From NCBI GenBank assembly GCA_025642075.2, contig JAODUO010000488.1:146001-210000 (forward strand): a stretch of 64,000 bases of DNA, written 5' to 3'. The DNA is from Ridgeia piscesae. Its lineage: Eukaryota > Annelida > Polychaeta > Sabellida > Siboglinidae. A program made the translations under genes and the position numbers. This document shows positions 1 to 12,400 of this stretch, piece after piece. How positions within the stretch are numbered: the first letter of the stretch is position 1; every line of letters starts with the position of its first letter. The notes under the pieces are model-generated. The model worked only from the letters and a program-made list of their open reading frames with translations, did no database searches and was not told the DNA's origin.

Positions 1-158
1 ATGGATGGTTGCATAATTTTGCAGTCAAAAAAGTGTTGCATTAAGTATGGACATGTAGTGTCATCTCACATTGCAAGAAGCAGTGTTCTTGCCTGGTAAG
101 TATTGTTTTCTCACAATTGGATTTGGTTGGCTGATCATCACCATCCGTCTTCCAACAG

Positions 159-444
159 ACCCAGCAGACGTGTCTCCACAAAATGGCGATGCTGCCGCCC
201 CAAAGAACACAGGTAACAGTAGCTTCAAGTTTGACAAGGAGTCGATCGTCAACATGATCCTGGAAGATGACATCTACAACGATCTGAGCAACCCAAAGCT
301 GCAGGACTACCTCGGTGGGGAGCCAGGATACACTCACTTCAAATCTGGGGAAATGTCCGGGTCAAATCCCTACGTGTTCCAGTCTCCTCTGGCCATGCAG
401 ACAATGGCACCGGACAGTTGCACGGTCAGCTGGGGACCGCCGAA
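159..444 (+). CDS. BIRC6: BIRC6 exon 1 of window
   Basis: Acceptor CCAACAG before 159 and donor GAA|GTAAGT after 444. It encodes an acidic segment with [20 protein letters not shown]. It begins with two bases of a split codon and ends with two, and its end phase matches the next exon. This part of the family is poorly conserved, so the assignment rests on frame continuity and position. Confidence 0.8.
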
Positions 445-3400
445 GTAAGTCAGTGTACACATTTGCATTTGTTATGTATAATACTGTTTTATTTCTGAAA
501 TTGCGGTTGTTTTGTATGATGGTGATATTGTGATAATGGTTTTCGTCACGCATGCCATGTTACCTGTTGTATATGTTACACTTTCTACAGGTTTCACTAC
601 AGTGATGGAATAGTGAGAAACAATGGCAGCTAAATACATGAGGGCAGTGTGTCAAATTAAAACAAGCGAGCATCGTAATTAATAATTGTTTTATATAGAG
701 TAATCATTCACTGAATTTTATTGAATTTATTTCGCAATCATTCATCAGGAGACAACTTGAAATACTGGGCAATGAATTATAAATGGCAGGCAAGATTTGT
801 TTGAATCATATTTGAAATCAGTTACTTATGATATTTGATATTGACCAAACTTGGTTTTTAACTTGCCTATGTTATCTTTCGGATTTATTAGGTCTACATT
901 TAATCTTTGTCATCATCCAAAGGGTCGTGCTTGAAAAAGTTTTTTCTGTACAGGGGCTTTTTGAAGAAAGGTACATTTGACTCGTGGAAGAACAAAATTG
1001 CAAATTTTGCCTCGGGCAAAGGTCCTCCGATGCCACAAGGTGTCTCCACTGCCATGGATGCTCGACTTGAGAATGGTGTGCAGCTGATCGCTGACCTGCG
1101 ACTGAAGGTACGGCTCTGCTGTTACATATGGTACATGATGTCTAGCAGTTGTTGCTTATTCAACAAACAAGATGTATTAGTGACTTCTTACGGACAAATC
1201 TATGACTTGTTTTTATCATTTTCCATTCTTCTAGCTATCATGCCAAATCTCCAGATACCTCGTAATTCTGCATTCGTAGTTATGTTCCTCTTTTTCTACC
1301 CTCCATGCTGAAGACCTCCCTTCCCTTCCTTAAGCACCCACCTTCTTATCTTCCATGTGTCCCCACGCTATATCTGTCTAAATTATCTAATCCTTTGTAC
1401 CCACAGTTGAGTTTTACCCACCAAGTTTGTTTGACTCACTTGGTGTAGGCTGTGTTTGTAATTGACTACAGTAACTTTATCTCTCACAAATAGTCATCAT
1501 TAACTTGACAAATAAGCATTTGTCTTGTGAATATCTTTTCTGTTCTAACTGATAAGTAAGGTCTTAACATTTGTTTACTTTGAATACACAAACACACACA
1601 CACACATACACGCATGCATGCACGCACACACACCATCACACACACACGCACACGCACGCACAAACACGCATGCATGCATGCACACACACACCATCACACA
1701 CACATTTCTCTCTCCATATACATGTACTTATAATATTTGTTCATTCTGCTGGGCACAGGTGATGTTGTCAATGGAGTCGGAGATTGTACAGACCGTCATC
1801 AGTGCCCCGCTACCAGTGCCGCTACCTGGTGTTATGCAGCAGTCCTATCGACACCAGAGCTACCACCAGGCGGCTACGGACGACGAACAGTTGTCACAGG
1901 CGAGCTTCTTGAGCAACATGGCACAGTATGAGGTGATCAATCAAAATGAAACGATGAAAACTATACAGTTGGCTAATTTAGTATGTAATCATTGGATTTA
2001 TGTAATTTGCAACTGCACGTATATCTATATCTCTTCTGATATCCACAAGTTGGCACCATCATTGAAGACGCTGAGTTTACGTGGTAACTGAAAGTATATA
2101 ATTGACTGATCTAATAAATAAATAGTGGATTCGCTTATTTTTCCACACTGTCGCAACTGCAATTACATTAACTCTTCTGATGTACACCAGGTGGCGCCAT
2201 CATCATCCATGCTGAGTACGTGTTTCGACCACTTGTTTGGTCAACTGGCAGCGCCACAACAGCGGCGAATCAACATGGAGGCGCTCCTGTCAACTTGGCT
2301 CATGCTCAACGATAACGTCACGCAGTCGGAGAACGGCGCACCCTTATTCGACGCGTCATGCATACCATCGATCCCACTCAGCGAGACGTCAGTGGGGGCG
2401 CTGCTAACTGCCCTAGCCTGGCAGCCAGTTATATCTGTTCGACTGTGGGTGCTCGCATTACAAACCCTCACCCTTCTCGCAAACATCAAGTGTCCGGGCG
2501 ACGGGGAAACCATGGCGACAAGCAGCGGGGAGAGATGGTTGGCACGTGCGATTCTCGCCGACAGTAATCTCTCGGCTGTGCTCGTCAACTTCCTGTCGTT
2601 TGGGAGCGTGCAGGGACCGGGCGGCAGTCACAACAGTGCACAGGTGGGTCTGTCACTCCTCCTGGGTCCTTACGATTATTTTGTAAGGCTCTTGGGGGAA
2701 TCTGTAAAACTATGGAAAAGAGAATACATTATATTATTTGATTCCCTAGTGCACAATATATCTTATATGAAATGTTAATAAACATGACCACCTTTTTCAT
2801 GCAGGCATAGCTGGCACAATCATTGTTTCCACCATTTGTAATTTATATATATGAATGTATGTGGTTTATAAATGGTTCCTTGACCATCTAAATGTCTCCC
2901 TGCAGAATTACACATTTTTCTGCAGAATCGTTCTGTTGTTGTTTCTGGCCATGGCCAAGTCAAATCAATTACAATTATTTTTAATTCTAATTGCGATTAT
3001 GCTTGTAAAGTAAAAAATCCCATTTTACCATTTCAATTACAGATGTGTTCAGCAGTACAAACTGTCTATTGAGAAGGTTGATTGAGTATTTGATAATCTG
3101 AAATCATGCATAGTTTTATTAATAGTGTAAAAATCGCATTTATGATCTTTTACTAACTAACAATTCATTTTTACGTGGCAATAAGTAAATAAAATGTTTA
3201 GTTGTATCCTAAAAACTTCTAGGATAAATTATTTAACAGGGCCAGTCAAGTGAATGACCCGAAAAGCAAATATTTAGTGTCCTGGATTGTAGTAGCACAA
3301 TTTCTTGATTTATGTTATTTAATAACTCTCAAGATATCTCCCAGCCTTCTTCTGCAGACTCATTTTCACAGTCCAAAATATTCGTGAATACAGAAAAAAG

Positions 3401-6400
3401 ATTCTTGCGAGATAAATGTGATAAACAAAATTCACTGGTTTCCATCTGCTGTAGGTTGGTCCAACTGCCACCAGGGCGCTTCAGGAGTTCCTGCTCCGGC
3501 TTCAACTACGATGTTGTGCCGAGGGTCGCGAGAACGACCTCAAAGAGCTGTTGCTGAAGCTGATCTATACACTGACGGCTGAGAGGCAAGTGTAGCAGAA
3601 ACCACAATCACCATCCATGAGCTCCGGCATGTCTTATACACAACACAGATGTTGAAAATGACCATTGTAGTATCTGAATTGTGGCATTTCTGAATGAGGG
3701 TTCCATTTATTTATTTGTTTCATTTAATATTATGTTCTTATCAGTACAACATGTCAAAGGTTTACTGCCTGTTAATTTGTGCTCAGTTATTTTATTAAGC
3801 ACGGAACAATGTTCACAGTTTGAACAATTCCACCATGTTTAAACAGTAAACAAAACATCCAGTTTCAAAACTGAATTGATGGGCAGTAATGCCAAGGTTA
3901 ATCGGAATATCCGTTCATGTTTAACTTTCCCACATTCTAGAGAGCAGACTTCTTGTTAAAATGACTGCTCTGCCAATGTTGGGCAGAGGAGCTGACACCC
4001 TTCCTTTAGTATTGTGTTTGTAAGACTGACAATTGTGGTGAAGGAATACTGCTGTGTGTTCAGTTCATTTGAAAGTTTCCGCAGTGCAGCACATTTGGTT
4101 GGTAACAACATCCATTTCAAAACAAGCGTTATTGGCAGTGATTCTGAATCAAGCAGAGTTAACCACTGTACCCTTTGATGTGCAACATTCCCACGCTCAA
4201 GACAGCAGACTTCTGTTATAGATACGTTAGAGGAACTGTATTTCACCAGAACAGTCGAGAGGAGCTGCTGTGTCATATTATTAACAGATATAAATATATA
4301 TCAGAACATATACGTAACTCATTACAAAGAAACACATTTCATCACATTACCTCTGCACAGATGACTGGTGAGTCCACTGTATTTCTAACTAAAGAAGTAA
4401 CAAAGTTTGATTGACGCTCAGTACAAGTCTTTCAGGTTGATACTGACTAGATATGCACTCTGTTACAGAGGTTCATTCTACAGTGCCCTTGGTCCATTGG
4501 ATGCCCAGTGTCGACTGTTGGACTTCATGCTTGAGCAGAACTTTGAGTCGGTCGACGTCAACAATGCCTTGAGCGTCATTGAGTCAATCTCGTTCCTTGT
4601 TCACCGGCACATTGTCAGTCAGGAGCGACTGATGTGTCACAACGTGGTGGAGTCTGGCACGAGTGCGCGTACGTGCTTCAGTGGCCTGTTCTCGAGCATG
4701 CTTCGACCGGTTGCCGGCGACTCATCCAAGAGCTCCGGGGGCGAGGTCAACCGTGACCAGCTTATGTCCAGCCTGCTCAAACTCATCAATGTTCTTGTGC
4801 AAGTGCCCATCAGCGGCTCACGCAGGACCACAGTGGTGCCACCTAGCGGCATGGATTTCTTTCCCGACTTTGCCACATCGGACACCAGCGACAGTCCAAT
4901 GACCGACACCAGCAAGATGGCAGCGTCGGCGGCGTCATCGATGTCACCGACAGCAGCCATCTTGCAGCAGCAGCATCGGGGTGAAAACGTCGGATCGGCG
5001 ACCGACGAACAGAAGACGGAGACGGCGGCGAACGCTGCGAATACACCAGGTGGCGCCACCGTGCGGCCGCGAGCGTGTTCGCACTTCAGCAACAGCGGCG
5101 GTCGCGACGACGAGTCGAAGACGCCGACGCTCGCGAACGTGATCCTCGCACATCGACAGATCATGATGCATCTGATCGAGAGCCTGAGCTGCTGCAACAG
5201 CAACACCATGGCGATGATCCTCGGCAGCAGCGGTCTGCAGGGCAGCATGCAGGACATGGTCACTGGCAGTGACCCGCTGTCCGTCGGCGACAGCATCTTC
5301 CATGTGCTCTGCACTGTCAATCGCTGCACGTCTGACATCCGCCTCATTCTCAAGGCTGTCTACGATTACCTGACGTGCACCATACACCGCCCCCTGTTGG
5401 CGTGGGGCAGAAGCGGTGACTGTATCAGTCGACTATCTGAGCCACTGCTCTGGTTCCTTCTCCAGGTGCTTGACTGCAAGTCGTCCATCGAGATATTTCT
5501 CGAGATGGGTACGTGTACCAATGTTGGAATTCAGCAGTTTGAATTCGAGACGAGGGCTAAATATACGGATATTCATATAGGATTTTTTGTAACAAACGTT
5601 TGCTTTTTACTTCCTAGTCACATTGTTAGAGGTAGATGCTTTGGTTGTTATCTTATGTTCAGCTTGTTTTATTGGTAGGGCAGGTTTTCCAGTTATTTGT
5701 GCTGTTTGTTAATGAATATGATAAACAGTCATTTCCCTGGAGGTTATCCACCACCCTTTATTGGGCAGTGTTGCCCCACGGAAACTCCAGTTTCATCCTG
5801 TGTCCATGGTTTGAAAAAGTAACAGCTATCATCATAAAATTAATGGTGCTGTGCCATGTTAATGTCTCAGAATATTTCATGTCTCTACTGAATAAAATGT
5901 TATAATATAAGTGTTACAGATTTGTTTGTGTAAATTTAGATTAATCCAGTGTCTATGTCATTTGAAAATCTTGCTAAAGTGGCTCTACACGTCTTGCATC
6001 GGTGTGTTCTGTCTGTGTCAGGTGGTGTTGAGACAGTTTGTCGCAACCTCGTCTACAGCAACCGTCGCCTCATCAACACCTCGCCCAGCCTCATCTCTAC
6101 CATGATGCAGCACTTGAGTAGTGCCAAGACGCCCTCTAGTGGCAGCTCGTCCAGTCGGGGGAAGTCGACCACGGAATCGGAGAACACCGATGGAATGCAG
6201 AACTTTGCACCTCTCGGTACGGTACAACCTTTCATGAAGCAATGTTCACAATTTCAAAGATTCTGCCTGTAACAGGTTCACACGGTAAACAAAACATCCA
6301 GTTTCAAAACAAAATTGATTGGAAATAATGCCTAGGTGAGCTAATTTAGCCGCAACACCCTTTGATGTTTAACTTTCCCACATTCTAGACAGCACACTTC

Positions 6401-9400
6401 CCACCACAAATTACTACTCTGCAATTCTGGGGAGAGGAGCTGGCACCCTCCGTTTAAAGCTGTACTACTGAAGTGAATAGCATGCAGGTGCTGAGTTCTC
6501 CAGACTACCTTTAAATTTACAAGTGTTAAACAGTTTTCACCATCTCGCATTTCAGGGTCCATCAGCTCCAGCAGCCCCACCTCTGGGCCAGCGGATGTAC
6601 TAATCCAGGCATTGCCACCACATCGCCGGGCGAGGTCGGCTGCGTGGTCATATCACTTCTACCCCGAGGAGGCGTGGATCGACCTCACCATCTGCCTGCC
6701 TTGTGCCGTCTTACTGAAGGAGGTCCAGATACAACCTCATCTCACGTCACTTGCCAGTAAGTGCAGGTCATGTTCACGAGGATTCACAAAATTGCTTAAC
6801 GTCTAACATTTAAAGTTCCTTTTTAATTGTAATGACATAATTTATTGATTTAAATTTGATTGTTTTTTATGTTTATTGTTTTGTTTTTATGTTAAGTTTT
6901 CTTTTGAAATATGCCCCCAATGTCCGCCACTTGTTGGCCACCTACAGCCACGTTTTGAGCACCTTCCCACCACCTGCTGTGCACTTTTCCACAACTAGGT
7001 GGAGCTGCTACATTTTGTGTGCTTTAAGTGAAAGAAAGTGCCACAGAAAACAGGAAGGTTAGGGCGTAATGATACTGGATATCGCATCCTTATGGTCACC
7101 CCAGGAGTGAGTGAGTGAGTGAGTGAGTGAGTGAGTGAGTGAGTGAGTGAGTGAGTGAGTGAGTGAGTGAGTGAGTGGGTGAGTTGAGTGAGTGAGTGAG
7201 GGAGGTCAGTGGGTGGGTGAGTAGTGGTGGGTGAGTGAGTCAGTGGGTGGTTGAGTAAGTCGGTGGGTGACTGAGTCAGTGGGTGGGTGAGTCAGTGAGT
7301 GGGTGAGTGAGAGAAGTGACAGAGTGGAATGGGTGAGTGAGAGAAGTGATAGAGTGGAATGGGTGAGTGAGAGAAGTGACAGAGTGGAATGGGTGAGTGA
7401 GAGAAGTGACAGAGTGGAATGGGTGAGTGAGAGAAGTGATAGAGTGGAATGGGTGAGTGAGACAAGTGACAGAGTGGAATGGGTGAGTGAGAGAAGTGAC
7501 AGAGTGGAATGGGTGAGTGAGAGAAGTGACAGAGTGGAATGGGTGAGTGAGAGAAGTGATAGAGTGGAATGGGTGAGTGAGAGAAGTGACAGAGTGGAAT
7601 GGGTGAGTGAGAGAAGTGACAGAGTGGAATGGGTGAGTGAGAGAAGTGATAGAGTGGAATGGGTGAGTGAGAGAAGTGACAGAGTGGAATGGGTGAGTGA
7701 GAGAAGTGAGAGTGGAATGGGTGAGTGAGAGAAGTGACAGAGTGGAATGGGTGAGTGAGAGAAGTGACAGAGTGGAATGGGTGAGTGAGAGAAGTGACAG
7801 AGTGGAATGGGTGAGTGAGAGAAGTGATAGAGTGGAATGGGTGAGTGAGAGAAGTGACAGAGTGGAATGGGTGAGTGAGAGAAGTGAGAGTGGAATGGGT
7901 GAGTGAGAGAAGTGACAGAGTGGAATGGGTGAGTGAGAGAAGTGAGAGTGGAATGGGTGAGTGAGAGAAGTGACAGAGTGGAATGGGTGAGTGAGAGAAG
8001 TGATAGAGTGGAATGGGTGAGGGAGAGAAGTGATAGAGTGGAATGGGTGAGGGAGAGAAGTGACAGAGTGGAATGGGTGAGTGAGAGAAGTGACAGAGTG
8101 GAATGGGTGAGTGAGAGAAGTGACAGAGTAGAATGGGTGAGTGAGAGAAGTGACAGAGTGGAATGGGTGAGTGAGAGAAGTGACAGAGTGGAATGGGTGA
8201 GTGAGAGAAGTGACAGAGTGGAATGGGTGAGTGAGAGAAGTGACAGAGTGGAATGGGTGAGTGAGAGAAGTGACAGAGTGGAATGGGTGAGTGAGAGAAG
8301 TGAGAGTGGAATGGGTGAGTGAGAGAAGTGACAGAGTGGAATGGGTGAGTGAGAGAAGTGACAGAGTGGAATGGGTGAGTGAGAGAAGTGACAGAGTGGA
8401 ATGGGTGAGTGAGAGAAGTGACAGAGTGGAATGGGTGAGTGAGAGAAGTGACAGAGTGGAATGGGTGAGTGAGAGAAGTGACAGAGTGGAATGGGTGAGT
8501 GAGAGAAGTGACAGAGTGGAATGGGTGAGTGAGACGAGTGACAGAGTGGAATGGGTGAGTGAGAGAAGTGACAGAGTGGAATGGGTGAGTGAGAGAAGTG
8601 ACAGAGTGGAATGGGTGAGTGAGAGAAGTGAAGAGTGGAATGGGTGAGTGAGAGAAGTGACAGAGTGGAATGGGTGAGTGAGAGAAGTGACAGAGTGGAA
8701 TGGGTGAGTGAGACAAGTGACAGAGTGGAATGGGTGAGTGAGAGAAGTGACAGAGTGGAATGGGTGAGTGAGAGAAGTGACAGAGTGGAATGGGTGAGTG
8801 AGAGAAGTGACAGAGTGGAATGGGTGAGTGAGAGAAGTGATAGAGTGGAATGGGTGAGTGAGAGAAGTGACAGAGTGGAATGGGTGAGTGAGAGAAGTGA
8901 TAGAGTGGAATGGGTGAGTGAGAGAAGTGACAGAGTGGAATGGGTGAGTGAGAGAAGTGACAGAGTGGAATGGGTGAGTGAGAGAAGTGACAGAGTGGAA
9001 TGGGTGAGTGAGAGAAGTGACAGAGTGGAATGGGTGAGTGAGAGAAGTGATAGAGTGGAATGGGTGAGTGAGAGAAGTGATAGAGTGGAATGGGTGAGTG
9101 AGAGAAGTGACAGAGTGGAATGGGTGAGTGAGAGAAGTGACAGAGTGGAATGGGTGAGTGAGACAAGTGACAGAGTGGAATGGGTGAGTGAGAGAAGTGA
9201 TAGGGTGGAATGGGTGAGTGAGAGAAGTGACAGAGTGGAATGGGTGAGTGAGAGAAGTGATAGAGTGGAATGGGTGAGTGAGAGAAGTGATAGAGTGGAA
9301 TGGGTGAGTGAGAGAAGTGAGAGTGGAATGGGTGAGTGAGAGAAGTGAGAGTGGAATGGGTGAGTGAGAGAAGTGATAGAGTGGAATGGGTGAGGAGAGA

Positions 9401-12400
9401 AGTGACAGAGTGGAATGGGTGAGTGAGAGAAGTGACAGAGTGGAATGGGTGAGTGAGAGAAGTGACAGAGTGGAATGGGTGAGTGAGAGAAGTGACAGAG
9501 TGGAATGGGTGAGTGAGAGAAGTGACAGAGTGGAATGGGTGAGTGAGAGAAGTGACAGAGTGGAATGGGTGAGTGAGAGAAGTGACAGAGTGGAATGGGT
9601 GAGTGAGAGAAGTGACAGAGTGGAATGGGTGAGTGAGAGAAGTGAGAGTGGAATGGGTGAGTGAGAGAAGTGAAGAGTGGAATGGGTGAGTGAGAGAAGT
9701 GATAGAGTGGAATGGGTGAGTGAGAGAAGTGATAGAGTGGAATGGGTGAGTGAGAGAAGTGACAGAGTGGAATGGGTGAGTGAGAGAAGTGATAGAGTGG
9801 AATGGGTGAGTGAGAGAAGTGAGAGTGGAATGGGTGAGTGAGAGAAGTGACAGAGTGGAATGGGTGAGTGAGAGAAGTGACAGAGTGGAATGGGTGAGTG
9901 AGAGAAGTGACAGAGTGGAATGGGTGAGTGAGAGAAGTGACAGAGTGGAATGGGTGAGTGAGAGAAGTGACAGAGTGGAATGGGTGAGTGAGAGAAGTGA
10001 CAGAGTGGAATGGGTGAGTGAGAGAAGTGACAGAGTGGAATGGGTGAGTGAGAGAAGTGACAGAGTGGAATGGGTGAGTGAGAGAAGTGACAGAGTGGAA
10101 TGGGTGAGTGAGAGAAGTGACAGAGTGGAATGGGTGAGTGAGAGAAGTGAGAGTGGAATGGGTGAGTGAGAGAAGTGATAGAGTGGAATGGGTGAGTGAG
10201 AGAAGTGACAGAGTGGAATGGGTGAGTGAGAGAAGTGAGAGTGGAATGGGTGAGTGAGAGAAGTGACAGAGTGGAATGGGTGAGTGAGAGAAGTGACAGA
10301 GTGGAATGGGTGAGTGAGAGAAGTGACAGAGTGGAATGGGTGAGTGAGACAAGTGACAGAGTGGAATGGGTGAGTGAGAGAAGTGAGAGTGGAATGGGTG
10401 AGTGAGAGGAGTGGAAGGGGTGAGTGAGAGAAGTGATAGAGTGGAATGGGTGAGTGAGAGAAGTGACAGAGTGGAATGGGTGAGTGAGAGAAGTGACAGA
10501 GTGGAAGGGGTGAGTGAGAGAAGTGACAGAGTGGAATGGGTGAGTGAGAGAAGTGACAGAGTGGAATGGGTGAGTGAGAGAAGTGATAGAGTGGAATGGG
10601 TGAGTGAGAGAAGTGAGAGTGGAATGGGTGAGTGAGAGAAGTGACAGAGTGGAATGGGTGAGTGAGATAAGTGAGAGTGGAATGGGTGAGTGAGAGAAGT
10701 GACAGAGTGGAATGGGTGAGTGAGAGAAGTGAGAGTGGAATGGGTGAGTGAGAGAAGTGACAGAGTGGAATGGGTGAGTGAGAGAAGTGAGAGTGGAATG
10801 GGTGAGTGAGAGAAGTGAGAGTGGAATGGGTGAGTGAGAGAAGTGAGAGTGGAATGGGTGAGTGAGAGAAGTGATAGAGTGGAATGGGTGAGTGAGAGAA
10901 GTGAGAGTGGAATGGGTGAGTGAGAGAAGTGACAGAGTGGAATGGGTGAGTGAGAGAAGTGAGAATGGAATGGGTGAGTGAGAGAAGTGAGAGTGGAATG
11001 GGTGAGTGAGAGAAGTGAGAGTGGAATGGGTGAGTGAGAGAAGTGACAGAGTGGAATGGGTGAGTGAGATAAGTGAGAGTGGAATGGGTGAGTGAGACAA
11101 GTGACAGAGTGGAATGGGTGAGTGAGAGAAGTGACAGAGTGGAATGGGTGAGTGAGAGAAGTGACAGAGTGGAATGGGTGAGTGAGAGAAGTGACAGAGT
11201 GGAATGGGTGAGTGAGAGAAGTGACAGAGTGGAATGGGTGAGTGAGAGAAGTGACAGAGTGGAATGGGTGAGTGAGACAAGTGACAGAGTGGAATGGGTG
11301 AGTGAGACAAGTGACAGAGTGGAATGGGTGAGTGAGAGAAGTGACAGAGTGGAATTGGTGAGTGAGACAAGTGACAGAGTGGAATGGGTGAGTGAGACAA
11401 GTGACAGAGTGGAATGGGTGAGTGAGACAAGTGACAGTGGAATGGGTGAGTGAGACAAGTGACAGAGTGGAATGGGTGAGTGAGAGAAGTGACAGAGTGG
11501 AATGGGTGAGTGAGACAAGTGACAGAGTGGAATGGGTGAGTGAGACAAGTGACAGAGTGGAATGGGTGAGTGAGAGAAGTGAGAGTGGAATGGGTGAGTG
11601 AGAGAAGTGACAGAGTGGAATGGGTGAGTGAGAGAAGTGACAGAGTGGAATGGGTGAGTGAGAAGTACCACAAACAATTTTCTATCTGTCATCGTGTCTG
11701 ACCAGACATTTTGTGCCCTCAGCGTGTCCCTCCTCTGTGTCTGTGGAGATCAGTCGTGACGGCTCCACCACAATGCCACTGAGTTCACCCGTTCAGACCA
11801 GCGGCCTCACCTGCATCAAGATACAGCTGCTTAAGTCGGAGGTCGTCACCACGGTAACGCTGCGTCTACACCGGCCACGCGACTCAAATACGATCGGTCT
11901 GTCACAGATCATGTTACTCGGGTTCACGGCTTTCGGCGACACGGGCGTAATGCGGTCCAACAGCATGTTCATGCCAACAGAGGACTACGTCTCCAGGACC
12001 AGGTACGTGCTGCTAGATGGTGTGTGGTTGCTATGGTAACACACTGCAGTGATGCTGATTGGCTGACCATAAATCGAGTTTTCATGTTATTTGTACTTCA
12101 CTGTAAACTGATATCATTCATCAGTTACATTGAGAAATATTTCAGACCCTAATTCTAGTCTTGTGAAAAATGACAAGACAGCTATATAGGAGTGGTACAG
12201 TACATTGTAATTTTCCTTGGTCTGTTTAGCCTGCTGTGATAGCTACGTTACAAACAACTACATTTTATTCCTAAGACTAAGTGCAATATTGGCCAGAGTG
12301 CTTTCTCAAAAATCTGGAATCAACTCCCATCACTCAGATTACCTGAAACAATAGACATTAAAAAAATCATTGCGGCATTCGTTCCCCATGTAGCTCTAAT

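Noticed and set aside
4637..5387. Minus-strand frames of 238 and 147 codons opposite the large BIRC6 exon
   Set aside because: Shadow frames in GC-rich coding sequence; the plus-strand frame matches BIRC6.
7206..11692. Open frames of over 1,000 codons on the minus strand ([14 protein letters not shown] repeats)
   Set aside because: They arise because the 30-bp unit is a multiple of three and lacks stops; several frames are open at once, and the array lies within a BIRC6 intron on the other strand.
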